DNA of 10,190 nucleotides from Candidatus Sumerlaeota bacterium (lineage in GTDB: Bacteria; Sumerlaeota; Sumerlaeia; JADFCT01), in assembly GCA_017161665.1 (NCBI GenBank), contig JADFCT010000106.1:1-10190 (forward strand), written 5' to 3'. The notes beneath the pieces were generated by a model. That model did not search any database, was not told the DNA's origin, and saw only the letters and a list, made by a program, of their open reading frames with translations. Shown here piece by piece: positions 5,956 through 10,190 of the stretch. Every line of letters begins with the position of its first letter. The stretch's first letter is position 1. Position numbers and translations under genes: made by a program.

Positions 5956-7428
5956 ATGAATCGTCGGCATTTTTCAAAACAAGGCATGTTGTTGGGAATG
6001 GGCGCATGGACCGCTGCGTCCGTTCACGGTCCGGGCGCAGAAGGCGAACGATCCGGGCAAACCTATCGCGAGGCGCCGCGCGATCTGCCTGTGCGCGAAT
6101 TCGATGTGGTGGTGGCCGGCGGCGGGACGGCCGGCGTCATTGCGGCCCTGGCGGCGGCGCGTCAAGGCGCCCAAACGATCCTCATCGAACGCAGAGGCTA
6201 CACCGGCGGTACGGCCACCGAAGGCGGGACGGGAATCCACAGTTTTTACAACCTGTGGAAACCCTTTCCCGGCGTGAAGAAACGCAAAGTCGTGCGCGGG
6301 ATTCCTGAGGAACTGATCGATCGGCTTGTTAAGATCGGTGGCTCCAGCGGATATCCCGAACAGACCGGTCGGTCGGACTACGATTCGGTGGCCACGTGCG
6401 TGGATACGGAACTCTACAAGCTGGTGACCATGGAGATGCTGGCCGAGTCGGGCGTTTTCCTGGCCGTAAATACGCTGGTGACCGGAGCGATCCGGCAGGG
6501 TGATCGCCTCGAGGGCGTCTTGACCGAAAGCGTCAACGGTCGCGAGGCGATTTATGCCAAGGCCTTTATCGATTGCACCGCCTTTGGGGATCTGTGCGCC
6601 TTCGGAGGCGCCCAGTTCACGACGCCCAACGATTATCCCGTCGTCAATTCCATGGGACTGGGCAATGTGAGCATCGATCAATATTTTGATTTCTTCAAGA
6701 AAGCCAATGCCGTGGGCGACTATGCCGAAGGCGTCCGGAGTGGTGAGGAGAACCGCATCATCCGGTTGGGCGGCAGTTTCGCCAAGGCGTCGCCCGAGTT
6801 CGGCGCCGAGGCGGCAAAGATCGGCATGTCCTCTGTCACGACGACGGTCCATGATAATTACCTCATGTTCATCAAGTTGAATCTGACGCTACCCGAGGGC
6901 GGCTCCACGCTCAATCGCGACAGTCTGGCGGCGGCGGAATTGGAATTGCGTCGGCGCATGTATCAAGGCATGTTGCTGTTCCGGAAATATGTCCCCGGTT
7001 GTGAGAAGGCATTCATCGCCCGGACCAGCCCCAGCGTGTGCATTCGGCGCGGTCGCCTGATCCAGTGCGACTATGACATGACCCATGAGGATGTGGTGGA
7101 GGCCCGTCACTTCGACGATGATGTCTTTACCTATGGATTCCATGATTCGGCGCCGAGGATTCAAATCAAAAACGGCGGCGCCTATGGCCTGCCCTATCGG
7201 GCCTTGTGCGTAGCGGGCATCGAGAATCTCTGGGCGGCGGGGATGTTGATCACGTCCGATCATCGCGCCCACATGTCCACGCGCAACACGGTCTGTTGCA
7301 TGGGCCAGGGCCAGGCGGCCGGAACGGCGGCGGCCCTGTGCGCCGCCAAGCGATGCGGCGCCCGGGAACTGAAATACCCGACTCTGCGCGAAGCCCTTGA
7401 AAAGGGCGGCGTCTATTTTGAAGCCTGA
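5956..7428 (+). CDS. Exported (Tat-type) FAD-dependent oxidoreductase, FAD_oxidored family
   Basis: The 490-residue product starts with NRRHFSKQGMLLGMGAW, a twin-arginine leader followed by a short hydrophobic stretch, so export of a folded, FAD-loaded enzyme is likely. A dinucleotide-binding fold follows: DVVVAGGGTAG at 50-60 (GxGxxG) with the ribose-binding acidic residue E78 in LIERRGYTGGTAT. Other marks of the FAD_oxidored family (PF12831) are FIDCTAFGDLCAFGGA at 204-219, GLPYRALCVAGIENLWAAGM at 411-430 and the C-terminal FAD-closing MGQGQAAGTAAALC at 449-462. The family is abundant in polysaccharide-degrading bacteria and is often annotated only as FAD-dependent oxidoreductase; substrate and electron acceptor are unknown. 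Cysteines C148, C207, C214, C362, C371, C447 and C448 are present, but no iron-sulfur motif is evident. The next gene, a secreted glycoside hydrolase, begins 28 nt downstream, so a joint role in carbohydrate modification is inferred. A xanthan-lyase-like label would be unsupported. Confidence 0.92.
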   Translation: MNRRHFSKQGMLLGMGAWTAASVHGPGAEGERSGQTYREAPRDLPVREFDVVVAGGGTAGVIAALAAARQGAQTILIERRGYTGGTATEGGTGIHSFYNLWKPFPGVKKRKVVRGIPEELIDRLVKIGGSSGYPEQTGRSDYDSVATCVDTELYKLVTMEMLAESGVFLAVNTLVTGAIRQGDRLEGVLTESVNGREAIYAKAFIDCTAFGDLCAFGGAQFTTPNDYPVVNSMGLGNVSIDQYFDFFKKANAVGDYAEGVRSGEENRIIRLGGSFAKASPEFGAEAAKIGMSSVTTTVHDNYLMFIKLNLTLPEGGSTLNRDSLAAAELELRRRMYQGMLLFRKYVPGCEKAFIARTSPSVCIRRGRLIQCDYDMTHEDVVEARHFDDDVFTYGFHDSAPRIQIKNGGAYGLPYRALCVAGIENLWAAGMLITSDHRAHMSTRNTVCCMGQGQAAGTAAALCAAKRCGARELKYPTLREALEKGGVYFEA

Positions 7429-7441
7429 CAAAACCTTCAGA

Positions 7442-7446
7442 AAGGA
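7442..7446 (+). promoter_or_regulatory. Ribosome binding site of the DUF5060/DUF4038 hydrolase gene
   Basis: AAGGA lies 10 nt before the ATG at 7457. A second ATG at 7450 is only 3 nt from it and opens a different frame that stops soon, so 7457 is the start. The site sits inside the 28-nt gap after the oxidoreductase stop, as expected within an operon. Confidence 0.65.
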
Positions 7447-7456
7447 AAAATGAAAA

Positions 7457-9934
7457 ATGATCAGGATCGGATCAACAATTGGACAGTTTCTTGCGGCTTT
7501 TACAATCCTGTCGGGGGGCGCCTTCATCGCCCAAGGCAACGAGACAGACGGGAGCGTCGAACGCTGGGGGATCTTTGAATTATCGCTCAAGGGGCCCCGC
7601 GATGGGAATCCCTTTGTGGATGTGACGTTGAGCGCCCGCTTCTCTCAGGGCGATCGGATCTTTGAACCGTCCGGCTTTTACGACGGCGATGGGGTGTATC
7701 GCGTGCGGTTCATGCCCGACGCGGTGGGCGAGTGGACCTATGTGACGCAAAGCAATGTTCCGGATTTGAACGGCCGGCGCGGACGGTTTGACTGCGTGGC
7801 CCCGTCGCCGGGCAACCATGGCCCCGTCCGGGTGGCGGATACGTTCCGTCTGGCTTACGCCGACGGGACGCCTCATTTTTCCGTTGGCACGACCTGTTAC
7901 GCCTGGGCCCATCAGGGAGAGGCCCTCGAGGAACAGACGCTGGCCACGTTGCGCCAGGCGCCCTTCAACAAAATGCGCATGTGCGTCTTCCCCAAGGATT
8001 ATGTCTATAACAAGAACGAGCCGCCACTCTACCCTTACGAAGGAAAGCCCCTGAAGGATTGGGATTATTCGCGGTTCAATCCCGCGTTTTTCCAGCGCTT
8101 CGAAAAACGGGTGGGCGATTTGCTCGCCTTGGGCATCGAAGCGGATCTGATTCTGTTTCACGGTTATGATCGGTGGGGCTTCGCTCACATGGACGCCGAA
8201 AGCGATGACCGGTATCTGCGCTATGTGGTGGCGCGCCTGGCCGCCTATCGCAATGTCTGGTGGTCCATGGCGAATGAGTATGACCTGATGCGCGACAAGA
8301 CGATGGCGGATTGGGATCGCTTCTTTCAGATTGTGCGCGACGCGGACCCCTATGACCGATTGCGGAGTATCCACAATTGCAGGGAATTTTACGATCATAC
8401 CAAGCCCTGGGTGACCCATGTCAGCATTCAACGGTCCAATTTCGACCAAATCGATGAATGGCGGGCTCTATACAAAAAACCATTGATCTTCGACGAGTGC
8501 CGGTATGAAGGCGATGTGCCCCAGGGATGGGGCAATCTGACCGCTCAACAGATGACGCGCTACTTCTGGCTGGGCACAATGGGCGGGGCCTATGTGGGCC
8601 ATGGTGAAACCTACAAACACCCCGAGGATATCCTCTGGTGGTCCAAAGGCGGCGTCCTCCACGGACAAAGCCCGGCGCGAATCGCCTTCCTGAAAGAACT
8701 CATCGAAGAGGCGCCCTATCAGGAAATGCTCCCAATCGGCGGTGAGGGACCGGTCCATGGATTGGTCAAGCCCGGCGCCTGTGCCCTTATCTATTTTGAG
8801 AGGGATCGGTCTTCCGGATCGAACATCATTGAGGAAACATTCGGCGCCCTGGGAGACGACAAATACAAACTGGACGGCATCGATCCCTGGACCATGACCA
8901 TTCGTCCCCTGGGGACGGGAGAGAGCGGCGCCTTTGAGTTTAAGCCGCCTTACCCGGATTATGCCATTCGCCTGACGCCCTATGGGCCGGACGAACCCAA
9001 ACGTCCCCAGGCGGTCGCCCAGGCCGAGCCGACCGAAGGCATTGGACCGCTGAAAGTCGCTTTCAAGGGATCCGGCGCGATGCATTGTCGCTGGGAATTC
9101 GGAGACGGGAGCGTGTCCACCGAATCCAATCCCACCCATGTCTATGAGAAACCGGGCAATTATCGGGTTTGGTTGACCGTGACCAACGGCGCCGGCGCCT
9201 CGGCGGCGACCTGGCTCTCCATTAACGTCGATCGTCCCTCCACGGCGCCCATTGTCCGGTTTGGATTTGCCGACCAGGACGCGCCTCCCCTCTCCGAAAA
9301 TCAGGGCGCCGTGCCAAAAACGCCAGACGGCGCCTATGATTTCGGCAAGGGGGGCGAGCCCTGGAAGTGGATCACCCTTGGCGACCAGCCCCTTGAGGAT
9401 TTGGAAGAACTACAGTCGTTCACCGTCCTGGGCTGGTTGCGCCCGGCAAGCCTGAACATCGGCTCGGGCGGCAATCGCATTCTCTTTACGCTGAACCACA
9501 ATCGGTCCGGAATGGATCTGGTCCATCTGGAGGACGGACGCATGAGACTGGCCGTCAATGAATGGCCCGACCAAATCCGAAATGACAGTTCCTCCCAACA
9601 ACTGAAGGTGGGCGAATGGACGTTCTTCGCCGTCACCTATGATGCCATGAAACCCCAGAAAAATGTCTCCTGGTATTTTGGCCATGAAGGGAAAGAGGTC
9701 CAGTTGGACCGGACGACGAACTATTCCAACGGTCCCACCGGCAGCGACAGCGGGCGACTGGCCATCGGCAATTTCAACGAAACCCTTCGCGGCGCGGGCC
9801 TGGATCGACAGTTCCGCGGTCAAATCCGCGGATTGGAAATCTATGGCAGTCGCATCGGAGGCCGAGGCGCCCTGTCGTTGGAACAGATTAATGGCCAAAA
9901 GGACACGGGAGCCTCCGGATTGGATGGATCCTGA
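7457..9934 (+). CDS. Secreted multidomain glycoside hydrolase: DUF5060 - DUF4038 (GH140-like) barrel - PKD - LamG-like
   Basis: An 825-residue exported enzyme. Residues 1-26 form a signal peptide (FLAAFTILSGGAFIAQG). Residues about 33-115 resemble the DUF5060 beta-sandwich (WGIFELSLKGP, NPFVDVTLSARF, FYDGDGVYRVRFMPDAVGEWTY). Residues about 125-415 are a TIM barrel of the DUF4038/apiosidase-like group: ADGTPHFSVGTTCYAW at 135-150, NVWWSMANEYD at 266-276 and KPLIFDECRYEG at 341-352. E274 after the conserved Asn is the likely acid/base and E347 the likely nucleophile, as in clan-A-type glycosidases. A beta domain at about 425-507 resembles the DUF5605-type C-terminal domain. A PKD domain follows at about 522-592 (CRWEFGDGS, THVYEKPGNYRVWLTVTN) and a LamG/concanavalin-like domain at about 597-800 (SFTVLGWLRP, GEWTFFAVTYD). 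The last two are probably binding or spacer modules. No cell-surface sorting motif is visible. Translated with the upstream oxidoreductase. Substrate unknown; apiose- or rhamnogalacturonan-type activity is only an analogy. Confidence 0.93.
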   Translation: MIRIGSTIGQFLAAFTILSGGAFIAQGNETDGSVERWGIFELSLKGPRDGNPFVDVTLSARFSQGDRIFEPSGFYDGDGVYRVRFMPDAVGEWTYVTQSNVPDLNGRRGRFDCVAPSPGNHGPVRVADTFRLAYADGTPHFSVGTTCYAWAHQGEALEEQTLATLRQAPFNKMRMCVFPKDYVYNKNEPPLYPYEGKPLKDWDYSRFNPAFFQRFEKRVGDLLALGIEADLILFHGYDRWGFAHMDAESDDRYLRYVVARLAAYRNVWWSMANEYDLMRDKTMADWDRFFQIVRDADPYDRLRSIHNCREFYDHTKPWVTHVSIQRSNFDQIDEWRALYKKPLIFDECRYEGDVPQGWGNLTAQQMTRYFWLGTMGGAYVGHGETYKHPEDILWWSKGGVLHGQSPARIAFLKELIEEAPYQEMLPIGGEGPVHGLVKPGACALIYFERDRSSGSNIIEETFGALGDDKYKLDGIDPWTMTIRPLGTGESGAFEFKPPYPDYAIRLTPYGPDEPKRPQAVAQAEPTEGIGPLKVAFKGSGAMHCRWEFGDGSVSTESNPTHVYEKPGNYRVWLTVTNGAGASAATWLSINVDRPSTAPIVRFGFADQDAPPLSENQGAVPKTPDGAYDFGKGGEPWKWITLGDQPLEDLEELQSFTVLGWLRPASLNIGSGGNRILFTLNHNRSGMDLVHLEDGRMRLAVNEWPDQIRNDSSSQQLKVGEWTFFAVTYDAMKPQKNVSWYFGHEGKEVQLDRTTNYSNGPTGSDSGRLAIGNFNETLRGAGLDRQFRGQIRGLEIYGSRIGGRGALSLEQINGQKDTGASGLDGS

Positions 9935-9963
9935 GGCTTGTTTTCGATGCTCCGAGGCAAGCC
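9935..9963 (+). other. Stem-loop directly after the hydrolase stop codon
   Basis: GGCTTG (9935-9940) pairs perfectly with CAAGCC (9958-9963). The stem can extend inward by TTTT (9941-9944) against GAGG (9954-9957) using three wobble pairs, leaving a 9-nt loop. It begins at the base after the stop codon and shares its downstream arm with the terminator at 9959-10000. Confidence 0.5.
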
Positions 9964-10000
9964 CGAGTAAAGGATGGGGGCTGGGGAAGGGCTTTTTTTT
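9959..10000 (+). terminator. Likely intrinsic terminator of the oxidoreductase-hydrolase unit
   Basis: AAGCCC (9959-9964) pairs perfectly with GGGCTT (9989-9994) around a purine-rich 24-nt loop, and the downstream arm runs straight into eight T (9993-10000). The stem is short and the loop large for a classical terminator, but the T-tract is convincing. It competes with the preceding stem-loop for the AAGCC arm. Confidence 0.55.
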
Positions 10001-10002
10001 CC

Positions 10003-10009
10003 AAAGGAG
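10003..10009 (+). promoter_or_regulatory. Ribosome-binding-site-like sequence before a small ORF
   Basis: AAAGGAG lies 6 nt before the ATG at 10016, a near-ideal Shine-Dalgarno arrangement. It follows the T8 tract at once, so it would be translated only on read-through or from a promoter that is not apparent. Confidence 0.35.
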
Positions 10010-10015
10010 TTATCC

Positions 10016-10171
10016 ATGAGCGGCCTCCGGCGCTCACAACAAATGATGAAAATGGCGTCGAAGCACAGCGCGATGGCTTTTTTTCAAACGCCAAGGCGCG
10101 AAGACGCAACGACGCAAATCACATCGGGGCGCGGCGCGGTGGAATCTTTTTTTTCGAACCATGAAGAATAG
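10016..10171 (+). CDS. Doubtful small ORF (51 codons) inside repeat-like DNA
   Basis: The ATG has a good ribosome binding site (AAAGGAG at 10003-10009), and the 51-residue product is basic and polar with no recognisable domain, signal peptide or membrane segment. Against it, the second half of the frame runs through a T-tract, the 8-bp tandem array at 10089-10120 and a second T-tract, so the peptide there (TPRREDATTQ, VESFFSNHEE) is what intergenic repeats would encode by chance. It is more likely spurious than a gene, and is listed because the translation start is unusually good. Confidence 0.15.
   Translation: MSGLRRSQQMMKMASKHSAMAFFQTPRREDATTQITSGRGAVESFFSNHEE
10089..10120 (+). repeat. 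Four-copy 8-bp tandem array (CGCnAmGn type)
   Basis: The stretch splits into four octamers in exact 8-bp register: CGCCAAGG, CGCGAAGA, CGCAACGA, CGCAAATC. All begin CGC followed by an A-rich half. It is flanked by T7 (10078-10084) on the left and T8 (10147-10154) on the right. Similar CGCAAAGA-type arrays are familiar between genes in environmental bacterial genomes; that familiarity is recollection, not a search. Function unknown. Confidence 0.6.
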
Positions 10172-10186
10172 AAGGAAAAGAAGATG
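10160..10186 (+). repeat. GAAG-rich purine stretch, possible degenerate repeat or start of a next gene
   Basis: GAAG occurs at 10163, 10171 and 10180, a spacing of 8-9 nt, in an all-purine stretch following AACC and T8. It resembles the CACGAAGA-type short arrays often found with CGCAAAGA arrays. It also contains two possible starts cut by the window end: an ATG at 10161 (peptide MKNRRKRRWL, like the basic n-region of a signal peptide) and an ATG at 10184 preceded by AGAAGGA with 7-nt spacing. Which reading is right cannot be decided here. Confidence 0.35.
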
Positions 10187-10190
10187 GTTG

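Noticed and set aside
7450..7452. Alternative ATG before the hydrolase gene
   Set aside because: It is only 3 nt from the ribosome binding site and opens another frame that stops at about 7578, with no recognisable product.
7580..8449. Antisense ORF (289 codons) across the DUF5060/DUF4038 hydrolase
   Set aside because: It overlaps the conserved barrel motifs on the sense strand and shows no domain.
1..10190. CRISPR array, tRNA/rRNA gene, transposase, phage or toxin-antitoxin genes
   Set aside because: No regular repeat-spacer pattern, cloverleaf, transposase motif or paired small toxin/antitoxin frames were seen; the only tandem repeat is the short octamer array at the right end.

Overview
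This window reads as a chromosomal segment from a moderately GC-rich, Gram-negative-type environmental bacterium. The exported FAD-dependent oxidoreductase, the GHL10 (DUF187) protein and the DUF5060/DUF4038 hydrolase with PKD and LamG domains are most familiar from polysaccharide-degrading lineages such as Planctomycetota, Lentisphaerae/Kiritimatiellae, Verrucomicrobia, Hydrogenedentes or Sumerlaeota. That placement is inferred from gene content only; there is no rRNA or marker gene here to settle it. All six confident genes lie on the + strand, and no phage, IS, CRISPR or tRNA signature was seen.

Layout. Positions 1-1332 hold a TPR-like helical-repeat protein of unknown role (5' end at or beyond the window edge), closed by a strong intrinsic terminator at 1345-1389. 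Positions 1523-3055 encode a secreted GHL10-family predicted glycoside hydrolase with a C-terminal beta-sandwich domain. Positions 3245-4423 encode alanine racemase (alr) and 4550-5797 encode the large subunit of exonuclease VII (xseA); these are the two housekeeping genes. Positions 5956-7428 and 7457-9934 form a tight two-gene unit (28-nt gap, good ribosome binding sites on both): a Tat-type exported FAD-dependent oxidoreductase followed by a secreted multidomain (DUF5060 - GH140-like barrel - PKD - LamG) glycoside hydrolase. The last 256 bases are non-coding or nearly so: a terminator with a competing upstream hairpin, three T-tracts, a four-copy 8-bp tandem array and a GAAG-rich stretch, which look like interspersed intergenic repeats.

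How the genes work together. Alr (D-alanine for peptidoglycan) and XseA (single-strand DNA exonuclease, needs XseB, which is not beside it) are independent core functions. The GHL10 protein and the oxidoreductase/hydrolase pair all carry export signals and plausibly act on carbohydrates outside the cytoplasm. The substrate cannot be read from the sequence. The most interesting items are the exported redox enzyme plus hydrolase pair, the attenuator-like arrangement of three complementary arms after the hydrolase gene, the patterned repeats at the right end, and an unusual Asp-to-Glu change in the Cys-Met-Asp motif of alanine racemase.
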